A stretch of 35,038 nucleotides of DNA from Clostridia bacterium (GTDB taxonomy: Bacteria; Bacillota; Clostridia; Lachnospirales; Lachnospiraceae), in the NCBI GenBank assembly GCA_910574835.1, contig CAJTDE010000040.1, positions 1 through 35,038 of the forward strand, written 5' to 3'. Each line of letters starts with the position of its first letter. Within the stretch, counting starts at the first letter, position 1. Shown piece by piece: positions 16,917 through 25,187 of this stretch. The position numbers were made by a program, and so were the translations under genes. Under the pieces are notes generated by a model, which worked only from the letters and a program-made list of their open reading frames with translations, had not been told where the DNA came from and made no database searches.

Positions 16917-19900
16917 ATGGCTACATATATTGCAGATCGCTACAGACTTAAGAGAAAAGACATTGGCGGTGGAAATATGGCGTCAATTCATCTGTGTGAA
17001 GATACGGATATGGATGATGGCGACAGGGATAGTTCCGTTATTGTTAAAATGTTTAATAAACCGAATATCGGTGATGAAGATTTGCAAAAACAGGTTTTTA
17101 ATCGGGAGGTTGAGTCTTTAGACAAGCTGAATCATAAAAATATAGTCCGCATATTAGACAGGGGTTATGATGAGGGTTTTAAGGCTTTCTTTATTGTGCT
17201 TGAGTATATTCAGGGCGAGAACTTTAAAGAGGCGTTTGGAGAGATCTGCAGATATGATTATGGCCAAAAGCTTGAATTAATAGAACAGGTTGTTGAAGGC
17301 ATTGAATATTTACACAAAAAGAATATTGTTCATCGTGATTTAAAGCCCTCTAATCTTATGCTTGATAAAGACGGCATAGTAAAAATTATAGATTTTGGTA
17401 TTAGCAGATTACAGGATACCTTCTATAGTGATTATACATTAGCTGCATTTGTAACGAAGAATTACAGTTCTCCAGAGCAGTTGGCCGGAAAAACGATTAC
17501 ATATCAGAGTGATATATATTCTCTTGGATTAATCTTTTATGAGATATTCACTTGTAACAATGTTACTGCTCGTGAATCTATGGATGTAAGCGGGCTGCCT
17601 TTGGGGATGCAGAATATTCTCGTGAAGATGACAGAAGAGGAGCCTGATTTAAGATATGGAACAATTACTGAGCTTAGGAGAGACATTGAAAAAGAGAGAA
17701 GTCTTCTTGTTCAGGAGAAATATATCAGCTTAGGTTTTACCAACAACGTGACTAAAAGATTAACGGCATTTGGTTACATAGCGAAGGAAGAAACAACATT
17801 AGCATTAAAGGCTCTTGAAGAAGAATATGCCGGAAAATGTTATATGTGGCCAATTAAGAATCAAGACGGCCGGTTTGAAGGTTCTTTTGAATTATATGGC
17901 CAAAGGTTCAGTTCGGTTCTAAAAATTGATCAAAGAGATGAGAAGCGTTTTACTGTTATAAGTATCAAATTTATTCAAGCCGACAGACTGATGACACAAA
18001 AGGAATTGGCTTATGAAATTCCTTATGGCGTACAGGTGGGAAGAGGAGCAAGAGTTCATTATAAAACTGAGGTTAACGCACAGATATTGAGCGAGGAAGT
18101 GCTTAATCATGAAGCTGATTTTATTAACCGACGTTCGGACGATATGCATCAGAAAGATATTACGGGAAAATGGAAAAACATTCTCGAATTAGAGAAGAAG
18201 CGGATAAGCCAGGAAAAATCTACATTAACATACCGTAATTTAAAAATAAATGAAAAAGATGCATCGCTGGAGATTGAGATTAATACGGATAGAGCATATG
18301 AATTGAATTATACCGCAGATGATATGCTCCAGATGACAACAAGAAAGAACATTCATCGTTATTTGGATGTTGGCCATATGAGAGAGTTTTCCGATGGTCA
18401 TATGATAATTGATCTCGCACCACAGGTTGATTACTCAAATATTGCTTCTTCAGGTGAAATATCTATTAGTATGAGAATGGCAGAGATTGCTATCGAGAGA
18501 CAGCGTAAAGCATTAAAGAGTATTCAATATAAAGAAAACGTGAATCCGGAGATAAGCGAGATTATCTTTCATCCTTCAAAGGCAACTTCCAAGAATAATC
18601 TTATCCTGACAGAAGATGACTGTAAATCAAAAGAAATTGACAGGTCTAAGTTGATAAGTCTTGAAAGAGCCTTATCGGCAGATAATATATTCCTGTTACA
18701 AGGCCCTCCAGGTACAGGAAAGACTACATTTATATCTGAACTTGTGTATCAGATTTTAAATGGTAATGATAAGTACCGGGGAAATCCAGATGCAAAAATA
18801 CTAATAACATCTCAGTCGCATGTGGCTGTTGACCATTCATTGGCAAAGATTAAGAAACTTATTCCGGATATTAAAATGATTCGTATAGGTATCATAGATA
18901 AACTAGCGGAGTCGTCAAGGGAATATACATTGGATATTTTCTGCAGAGAATGGACAAAGAAGGTGATTGAAAACTGCAAAGCTGCTCTTGTAAAATATAA
19001 GCAAGAGATTGGAATTGATGAGACGTTACAAGAAAAGAATAGTATCATTACTGAAATTGACAGTATAACACAAGAGACTGCGGATTTAATGGAGGAGCTT
19101 GAAAAAGTAGAATCAGAGCTTGAAAAAATAAACATTTTAGACTCAAAGTGGCAGTTTGTTAATGATAAGATTGCCTCTATGAAACAAATAGTATCTGTTA
19201 AGACTGCAGGAGTTACTGAAGAACATTTGTCACAGATTATTGATAATTTTACGGATAGTTTATCTGGACTTAATGATAAATTGGCATCTGTTATTGACGA
19301 ATCAATCGCATTGTCAGAGCAGAAAATGGAACTTCAAGACCGATATGCAGCAATGAAAGATGAATTGAGCGTAAAGAGCCATGAAGTAAATGAATGGAAA
19401 GAGCTTCTGGGAATATCTTCAAATGAAGAGTATGTACAGGTCAAATCTGATATTCAGGCAGCTCTTAAAGAGAATAAGAAGAAATATGCTAAATATTCCA
19501 AAATTGAAAGCATATGCAAAGAATGGCAGAAACGAGTTGCACAGGGGGACGGACTATTACAGGAGAGTATTGCGGATTCGACTCTTGTAGGAGCTACTTG
19601 TCTTGGCATTGCCAGTCTAAGTGGCGCAATTGAATCTAATTTTGATTGGGTAATTGTGGATGAAGCAGGAAAGGCAACGCCGCCCGAAATCCTTGTTCCC
19701 ATATGCTTAGGACGAAAAGTAGTATTGGTGGGGGATCATAAGCAGTTACCACCGGTAGTTGACGAGGCTTTGTTAAAATTACAGGATAAGGAACGAATGA
19801 ACATTAGCAAGGAAGATCTTGAATTAAGTTTGTTTGAGTATCTTGAAAGAAGCCTGAACAATGAGTGTAAGAATATTTTGGATGAACAATATCGAATGAA

Positions 19901-20522
19901 TCCGGTGATTGGCGATCTCATCAGTAAGTTATTTTATGAAGGTAAACTGATATCAAAAACATCAAGAGAAGAAAAAACAATTCCACTTAAGATATATGAG
20001 AACAAACCTTTGGTATGGCTTTCGACTGCTTCCAGGTCAGATAGAAAAGAAGAACGAATATCTGATTCCTATAGAAACACTTGTGAAGCAAAAATTATAT
20101 TTGAACAGCTGCTTGAGATCGATAAAGAATTGGGTGAGCTTAAGCTTAGGAAGGAAACGGCAATTATTGCCGGATACAGAGGCCAGAGGGACAGGCTAAC
20201 AGGATTGTACGAAAGTAAATACAAAACAAGATTCCATAATATGACAGTTGAAATTAATACGGTTGATGCGTTTCAAGGCCGTGAGACAGATATTGTGTTC
20301 TATAGCGTTGTGCGAAGTAACGATGAGGGCAATCTTGGATTCTTAAAGGATGTAAGAAGACTAAATGTAGCCTTTTCAAGAGCCAGAGAGCTTCTCATTG
20401 TTGTTGGTGATCATCAGTGTGCTCAAAGACGTTTCGATATAAATGGCCAAGAGAATCCATTTGTAGGAATTATAAAGTTTATTCGTGATAATTCGGATGA
20501 TTGTATACTGAAGGAGGTGTAG
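16917..20522 (+). CDS. Ser/Thr protein kinase fused to Upf1/Dna2-like SF1 helicase
   Basis: The product is 1201 residues; GAGGTGG ends 4 bases before the ATG. Residues 1-265 form a complete Hanks-type kinase: glycine loop IGGGNMAS, K44 (VIVK), E64, catalytic HRDLKPSN (139-146), DFG (159-161), SPE (185-187) and D199. A linker domain of unknown fold (about 270-580) leads to a superfamily 1B helicase: Walker A GPPGTGKTT (596-604), VDEAGKA (914-920), VGDHKQLPP (938-946), QYRMNP (991-996), VDAFQGRETD (1116-1125) and AFSRAREL. A long coiled-coil insertion (about 690-860) splits the helicase between motifs Ia and II. No export or membrane signal. It is AT-rich against its surroundings. It probably remodels nucleic acid and phosphorylates partners in a defence response; this is inference from domains and context. 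Confidence 0.9.
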   Translation: MATYIADRYRLKRKDIGGGNMASIHLCEDTDMDDGDRDSSVIVKMFNKPNIGDEDLQKQVFNREVESLDKLNHKNIVRILDRGYDEGFKAFFIVLEYIQGENFKEAFGEICRYDYGQKLELIEQVVEGIEYLHKKNIVHRDLKPSNLMLDKDGIVKIIDFGISRLQDTFYSDYTLAAFVTKNYSSPEQLAGKTITYQSDIYSLGLIFYEIFTCNNVTARESMDVSGLPLGMQNILVKMTEEEPDLRYGTITELRRDIEKERSLLVQEKYISLGFTNNVTKRLTAFGYIAKEETTLALKALEEEYAGKCYMWPIKNQDGRFEGSFELYGQRFSSVLKIDQRDEKRFTVISIKFIQADRLMTQKELAYEIPYGVQVGRGARVHYKTEVNAQILSEEVLNHEADFINRRSDDMHQKDITGKWKNILELEKKRISQEKSTLTYRNLKINEKDASLEIEINTDRAYELNYTADDMLQMTTRKNIHRYLDVGHMREFSDGHMIIDLAPQVDYSNIASSGEISISMRMAEIAIERQRKALKSIQYKENVNPEISEIIFHPSKATSKNNLILTEDDCKSKEIDRSKLISLERALSADNIFLLQGPPGTGKTTFISELVYQILNGNDKYRGNPDAKILITSQSHVAVDHSLAKIKKLIPDIKMIRIGIIDKLAESSREYTLDIFCREWTKKVIENCKAALVKYKQEIGIDETLQEKNSIITEIDSITQETADLMEELEKVESELEKINILDSKWQFVNDKIASMKQIVSVKTAGVTEEHLSQIIDNFTDSLSGLNDKLASVIDESIALSEQKMELQDRYAAMKDELSVKSHEVNEWKELLGISSNEEYVQVKSDIQAALKENKKKYAKYSKIESICKEWQKRVAQGDGLLQESIADSTLVGATCLGIASLSGAIESNFDWVIVDEAGKATPPEILVPICLGRKVVLVGDHKQLPPVVDEALLKLQDKERMNISKEDLELSLFEYLERSLNNECKNILDEQYRMNPVIGDLISKLFYEGKLISKTSREEKTIPLKIYENKPLVWLSTASRSDRKEERISDSYRNTCEAKIIFEQLLEIDKELGELKLRKETAIIAGYRGQRDRLTGLYESKYKTRFHNMTVEINTVDAFQGRETDIVFYSVVRSNDEGNLGFLKDVRRLNVAFSRARELLIVVGDHQCAQRRFDINGQENPFVGIIKFIRDNSDDCILKEV

Positions 20523-20526
20523 ATGC

Positions 20527-21999
20527 GTGACTATCGAAGAACTTGCAAAACTGAAAGCCAATTCTGTACCTGATTCAATACTTGTAAAATATTACGAAGC
20601 TGGGATTCCCCAATGGCATATGGAAACAATTCTTACAATGCTAAAACCTAAAAAACTGTCTGTTTTACAGGAGTTTATTTTAAAGTTTATTTCATCAGGA
20701 ATAGATGATGTTTCTGATATATGTAACTTCCTTGGAGTGAATAAGTCTGCGGTAAATAACGCAGTTGCGGTTCTGCAAAAAAACAGCTTAATAGCAGTTG
20801 ACATATTCTATTCAAAGTTAAAACTTACGGATAAGGGTGAGAAAGCCTTGAAAGAAGCCGCAACAATTGTTCCGGAGGATATTGAATATGTATTGTATGT
20901 GGATGGTCTTATTGGAAACGTATATCTTGATACAAGAAAACTTTATAACGTTAAAGAGCTGCATAATTTTGAAATAAGACCAATTAATACTACGATAGAA
21001 AAACCGACAATTGCCACTTTGATATATGATGAGGTTAAGCGTGCCATCAATTCATTTAAGAAGAATCATGCTTATGAACGGGACAAATTAGAAGGGGATT
21101 TACAAGAAATATCACGGATTGTAAAGACTTATGTTGAATACAAAAGAGTATATGTTCTTGTTTTCTTGAATAATAAATCGGAAGATATTGAGTTTCAGGT
21201 ATATGACGGTACAACACGCAATGATGATTATAGTATAGCTTTGCAAAGGCAATACAATAACAACACGCATGTATTTGATTTTGACAGTGTAGAGACAACA
21301 GAGGAAGAAACAGATAATTCGCTGATAAGCGTATTACCACAAGAGATTATCGAAAGTGCCAAATCATTTTCTTATAAGGATTCCACATTAGAACGTGAGA
21401 TATCAAATTTAACAACACAGCTTGATGCAATGAAAGATAACAGTGATGACACCGAGGAACAGAAAGAATCAGCAACAGATAGGATTCGCTTCCTGGAAAA
21501 GAAGATAGATGAGATGAAGAATGAACGTAAGGGAGCGGACCGGATTTTATCTACATATGACCATAGACCTTTATTATTGGAAGCTCTGGATCATGCACAG
21601 AATATGGTTGTGATTGTTTCTCCGTGGATCAAGTCTGGTGGACTCAATTATGAAATACTTGGTCGGATAGAAAGAGTTTTGCAAAGAAAGGCACAGGTTG
21701 TTATCGGATATGGGATCAGCGAAAAAGAAGATAGTGATAGATGGATTTTACAAAGATTATCAGATATTAAAAATAAGCAATATGGAAAGAATCTTCATCT
21801 TGTTAAATTGAGTAATACACATGAAAAGGTATTGATTAAGGATAATGAGTATATGGTTATTACCAGCTTTAACTGGCTTTCATTTAAAGGTGATCCAAAG
21901 AAAGGATTTAGACAGGAAACAGGATATTATACAGAATCGAAAGAAGCTATAAAACAGATGAAGGAAAATCTTTCGAATCGAATGAGCATTAGGCTATAA
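20527..21999 (+). CDS. Winged-helix protein with C-terminal PLD-nuclease-like domain
   Basis: The 490-residue product starts at GTG 20527, 4 bases after the helicase stop, with AAGGAGGTG at 20510-20518; an ATG at 20523 is out of frame and is a decoy. Residues 43-110 look like a winged helix with VNKSAVNNAVAVLQKNSL as recognition region and LKLTDKGEKAL as wing. The middle (120-260) is not recognised. A coiled coil lies at 285-340. The C-terminus (340-490) is a phospholipase D superfamily domain with H432-x-K434, D439 and TSFN (446-449), the HKD pattern once per chain, as in dimeric PLD nucleases. It is the likely effector nuclease of the cassette; activity is inferred. Confidence 0.8.
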   Translation: MTIEELAKLKANSVPDSILVKYYEAGIPQWHMETILTMLKPKKLSVLQEFILKFISSGIDDVSDICNFLGVNKSAVNNAVAVLQKNSLIAVDIFYSKLKLTDKGEKALKEAATIVPEDIEYVLYVDGLIGNVYLDTRKLYNVKELHNFEIRPINTTIEKPTIATLIYDEVKRAINSFKKNHAYERDKLEGDLQEISRIVKTYVEYKRVYVLVFLNNKSEDIEFQVYDGTTRNDDYSIALQRQYNNNTHVFDFDSVETTEEETDNSLISVLPQEIIESAKSFSYKDSTLEREISNLTTQLDAMKDNSDDTEEQKESATDRIRFLEKKIDEMKNERKGADRILSTYDHRPLLLEALDHAQNMVVIVSPWIKSGGLNYEILGRIERVLQRKAQVVIGYGISEKEDSDRWILQRLSDIKNKQYGKNLHLVKLSNTHEKVLIKDNEYMVITSFNWLSFKGDPKKGFRQETGYYTESKEAIKQMKENLSNRMSIRL

Positions 22000-22011
22000 A
22001 GGAGTGGCATG

Positions 22012-23400
22012 ATGGTATATCTGCAAATGGAAAATGATAGAATACCGATTGGCAATTTTTCTTTTGTGTATGATCACACGAATAACGAAGAACTTTTTTG
22101 TAAATTTTATGACGCTGAAAGGCATCTAAAAGTTGATTATATGGATTTTGCGCATAAAATCAGAATAGCGTTTGAAGCTTTTGCTTTAGATGAAGAAGCA
22201 AGGAAACGTAAGAAACAAGAGACTTATAAGGATATTCATATTTCTGTTATAAAGGAACAGATAATATCGGAAATAAAGCAACCGGCATCTTTGTTAAATT
22301 ATAAGAATATTGTTCTAGCGTTATGTGATGGGCGAGAATTAGAATTCGAGGATATGCTGTTAAGGTATTCGTTTATAAAAAACATTTCTTACGAAGATGA
22401 AGTAAGAAGAAAATTCAAGGCTTTTATTCGTTTTTTATATGGTTTTGGAAGTGAGAGTTCTCATGAAAATGTAACTTTTGAAGAAAAGTATATCCCAAAT
22501 AAAGAAAATTGTCTGAGAGTTGCAGGAGCTTTTCATGACTTTTTATGTATCTATTATGGAGAGATGAAAAAATACGATAGTACGCTGGCTCCTGTCAGAG
22601 ATTATATTGCGGTTCCTAAGCAGGTTGTTGATAAAATGGGGTTAGTTCTGGAAGTCGGAAAATCTCTTTTTGTTAAAGAACGAAGAGGGAAAATAACATA
22701 CCATATTTTTTCAAGTGATATAGACAGCATAAGCCAAGGACAGAGACGTGATATTGATGTTATCAATAAGCTTTGGGAGGATAATGCTGAGGATCCGTCA
22801 AATGTTATCAGGCAGGCGGAGCATATTAGCGGCAGCAATGGAGATTATAGGTTTCAGGTGTACTCATTACCAAATAGACCGCTCAGATTAACAGATGACT
22901 TTGTCAACAATATGAACATAGGACAAAAAATGAATATCATCACTGGCTTGTGCAGAGGGGTTGCATCCATACACAACTACGAAACACCATTGTTTCAAAG
23001 AAATATTAATCCGGATGCATTTTATATTTTTGATATAAGGGGAAAATATAAGCCTTTACTTGCAAAATTTGATTGTACGAAGGATTCTGCTGATGCGGCA
23101 TTTACGGTGTTTCAGAATGTTGAAAAAAAGGTGCGTAATCAAAACATAAACCAGTATTTTGCTCCCGAGGTTATGAAATCTAATATGGGTATAGGAGTTG
23201 ACTGGGAAAAAGCAGATATTTATTCGCTAGCAAAGACGATAGCATATATTATTCTGGGTAAAGTGGTTGAATTTTCGGACTGTTTGGCTGATGTTGAAGA
23301 CATAGATGATGAACTGAAGATGATCCTTATGGAAATGTTAGATGAAAATCCGAAAAATAGACCAGGCTTAGAAAAATTGATGGAAATTCTGAAGATTTAG
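22012..23400 (+). CDS. Protein with C-terminal degenerate kinase domain (pseudokinase)
   Basis: The product is 462 residues from ATG 22012; the adjacent ATG at 22009 is only 4 bases after GGAG (22001-22004), so the second fits better. The first 210 residues are mostly helical and charged and match nothing I know. The rest follows a kinase C-lobe: the HRDLKPSN position reads QRNINPDA (329-336), replacing the catalytic Asp by Asn and the metal-binding Asn by Ala. DFG reads DCT (354-356). FAPEV (383-387) and KADIYSLAKT with D402 are kept. This predicts a protein that binds or regulates rather than phosphorylates. It is the third gene, 9-12 bases after the PLD gene, and AT-rich like it. Confidence 0.75.
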   Translation: MVYLQMENDRIPIGNFSFVYDHTNNEELFCKFYDAERHLKVDYMDFAHKIRIAFEAFALDEEARKRKKQETYKDIHISVIKEQIISEIKQPASLLNYKNIVLALCDGRELEFEDMLLRYSFIKNISYEDEVRRKFKAFIRFLYGFGSESSHENVTFEEKYIPNKENCLRVAGAFHDFLCIYYGEMKKYDSTLAPVRDYIAVPKQVVDKMGLVLEVGKSLFVKERRGKITYHIFSSDIDSISQGQRRDIDVINKLWEDNAEDPSNVIRQAEHISGSNGDYRFQVYSLPNRPLRLTDDFVNNMNIGQKMNIITGLCRGVASIHNYETPLFQRNINPDAFYIFDIRGKYKPLLAKFDCTKDSADAAFTVFQNVEKKVRNQNINQYFAPEVMKSNMGIGVDWEKADIYSLAKTIAYIILGKVVEFSDCLADVEDIDDELKMILMEMLDENPKNRPGLEKLMEILKI

Positions 23401-23460
23401 AAGATGTTGATTTTACAGAAAAGCATGAACCAATTAACAAAGTGTATATAGAAATGATAA

Positions 23461-23709
23461 GGCGGATTTATGGCTACTTATCTGGATTTGCTTGGCTGCA
23501 TTACCTGTGGAAAGACTGTGGAAAGTGCGGTGGCAAATGCACTGGATGCAAAAAAAGCGTGGATTGAAGCCACAATCTAAGAAGGTGTGGAAATCCATGA
23601 ACCGGATAGTCTGGAGGATTATTCTGGACAGTTTAAATTGAGAATTCCACGAAGCCTACATAGATCACTGGCAGAACATTCTCAGAGAGAAGGAATCGGT
23701 ATGAAATAA
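23461..23709 (+). pseudogene. hicB: Broken HicB-family antitoxin gene
   Basis: The frame reads GGFMATYLDLLGCITCGKT, VESAVANALDAKKAWIEAT, then TAA at 23578-23580, then in the same frame EGVEIHEPDSLEDYSG, QFKLRIPRSLHRSLAEH and SQREGIGMK to a TAA at 23707-23709. This is the HicB layout: partial RNase H-like fold followed by a C-terminal DNA-binding segment. Two stops (TGA TAA) lie just before GGF, the usual N-terminus is missing, an internal stop splits it, and the C-terminus is cut short. No hicA toxin gene is visible. It is a decayed toxin-antitoxin locus at the downstream edge of the defence-like cassette. Confidence 0.85.
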
Positions 23710-23861
23710 TATTGTGTATATCTTCTTTCCAAAAATGATGCGGTGTTCTCGAAATGAAAGCATAAAAGAGACGAAACCTAATTTGCAGAAGAAAGGGGCT
23801 GCTAAAGAGATATGGTAAACGAAGGTGGGCAAACGCTCTCTGGTAAGCTATAGAAAAGGAA

Positions 23862-23907
23862 AAACCATGAATCACAGAATAAAGGAATACGCTGTGATTC
23901 ATGGTTT
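23862..23907. terminator. Bidirectional hairpin between the island and the deacetylase gene
   Basis: AAACCATGAATCACAG (23862-23877) pairs perfectly over 16 bp with 23892-23907, with A-rich sequence before and T-rich after, so it can end transcripts from both sides (convergent with the deacetylase). Its right arm shares TGATTCATGGTTT with the terminator at 16835-16847. The stretch 23710-23861 shows no gene. Confidence 0.75.
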
Positions 23908-23933
23908 CTGTTTGATTCCGGGCAGACCGTATA

Positions 23934-24809
23934 TCAGAGGTCAGAGTCTGTTGCCCTGCCCGGCATAAGCGGAACATTTGGAAGCTGCTCTCCGGTCAGA
24001 TCGCTTAAGGGATGAAAGCTATATCCAAGCTCCTCCCACTTTGTCAGCAGTTCATCCAGGATTTCCCCATTTGTTTTGGACGTATTATGCAGCAGCACCA
24101 CTGCTCCGGGATGGATGCGGGGAATCAGCTTGGCGAAGGCTTCCTCGTGGGAGGGCTGCTGATCCTGATACCAGTCCACATAGGCCAGACTCCAGAAAAA
24201 GGTTTTATATCCCAGTTCCTGAGCCATTTTCAGATTGCTTTCGCTGTAGACACCCTGGGGAGGACGGTAGTATTTTGTCATAGGCTGGCCGACGGTTTCC
24301 TCATAGAGAGTCTCTAAGTCCGAAAGCTCCTTTTGAAAAGCAGTCATTTCTCCGATCTTGGACATGTCGGGGTGATGATATGTATGATTTCCTACGGTGT
24401 GGCCCTCCGACGCCATGCGCTTTACCAGGTCCGGGCTGGTTTCCATATAATTTCCTACTATAAAAAATGTGGCGGGTGCATTGTGCTTTTTGAGTGCGTC
24501 TAGGATGGCGGGCGTATTGCCGTTTTCAAAGCCGCAGTCGAAGGTGAGATAGATTTTTTTCTCTTCCGTTTCTTCCACAAAGTAAGCGTCGAAATCCTTT
24601 AAGTAGGAGGCGGAGGCGTTGCCGGCAGGAGCCTTTCCTTCCTCCTGGAAGCTTAAACCCCAGTTTGCGGAAGCGCTGCTGCCTGCGGGAAGAAGAGCGC
24701 CAAGGCTGCGTGTGCTTTGAAGGTGTGCAATGCCCTGACCACAGAAATAGGAGAGAGTAAGAAGCAGGGCGGTGCAAATTATCTTTCCCAGATTTTTATC
24801 CAATTTCAT
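23934..24809 (-). CDS. pdaA: PdaA-type polysaccharide (muramic acid) deacetylase
   Basis: The 291-residue product has an N-terminal membrane anchor or signal (about 8-25) and a NodB deacetylase domain. Motif 1 TFDCGFENG has the catalytic D91. PdaA enzymes likewise lack the second Asp of the usual TFDDG and have ENG after it. The metal-binding histidines are H142 and H146 (NHTYHHPDMS). RPPQGVYS and LLHNTSKTNGEIL complete the PdaA-like set. Such enzymes deacetylate N-acetylmuramic acid in spore cortex or, in some family members, in vegetative peptidoglycan, acting outside the membrane. The ribosome site is weak. The gene stands alone, and the spore role is inferred from the family. Confidence 0.85.
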   Translation of the reverse strand: MKLDKNLGKIICTALLLTLSYFCGQGIAHLQSTRSLGALLPAGSSASANWGLSFQEEGKAPAGNASASYLKDFDAYFVEETEEKKIYLTFDCGFENGNTPAILDALKKHNAPATFFIVGNYMETSPDLVKRMASEGHTVGNHTYHHPDMSKIGEMTAFQKELSDLETLYEETVGQPMTKYYRPPQGVYSESNLKMAQELGYKTFFWSLAYVDWYQDQQPSHEEAFAKLIPRIHPGAVVLLHNTSKTNGEILDELLTKWEELGYSFHPLSDLTGEQLPNVPLMPGRATDSDL

Positions 24810-25187
24810 AATTACAAAAGTCCCGTTTTTTCTTAGTATATTAGAAATAATAGGAAATCAGACGCATTCTGCGAATTTTTCAGCTTGTCTAAGCGATTAT
24901 ACCTTACGGATACCTCATTAATACATGCGACTTTAAGGCGGATGTATTTTGTCCGGCAAGTCATACCCCATATGTACCCCGTTAATGCATGTCCCTTTGG
25001 GAACAGGAGCTTTAAATAACTTAGTTATCGGAGCTTCTACAGAAACATTCGTTATTTAACCGCTGTTATAAAATAATACTCGACTTGTCTTATATTTCAG
25101 GTTAAAATAGGAAGCAGAAAATTGATTTTTATTAGTGTATTGGAAGAAATATTACGGAACCGGAGACAGGAAGGAGAAAAAGAGATC
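24810..25187. other. Spacer upstream of pdaA and the alcohol dehydrogenase, with a direct repeat
   Basis: No gene is seen. An imperfect direct repeat with a 64-bp offset lies at 24899-24934 and 24963-24998, sharing ATACC...TACC(T/C)C(A/G)TTAAT(A/G)CATG. TTAAATAAC (25012-25020) pairs perfectly with GTTATTTAA (25051-25059). These may regulate one of the divergent genes; no clear promoter was found. Confidence 0.45.

Noticed and set aside
20523-20526. ATG at 20523 as start of the PLD gene
   Set aside because: It is in a different frame from the long protein; GTG at 20527 is in frame and properly spaced from AAGGAGGTG.
24890-24970. A fourth copy of the oppC-oppD hairpin
   Set aside because: Only about 17 of 25 loop bases and CCGGCAAG agree, and the flanking arms do not form the outer stem.
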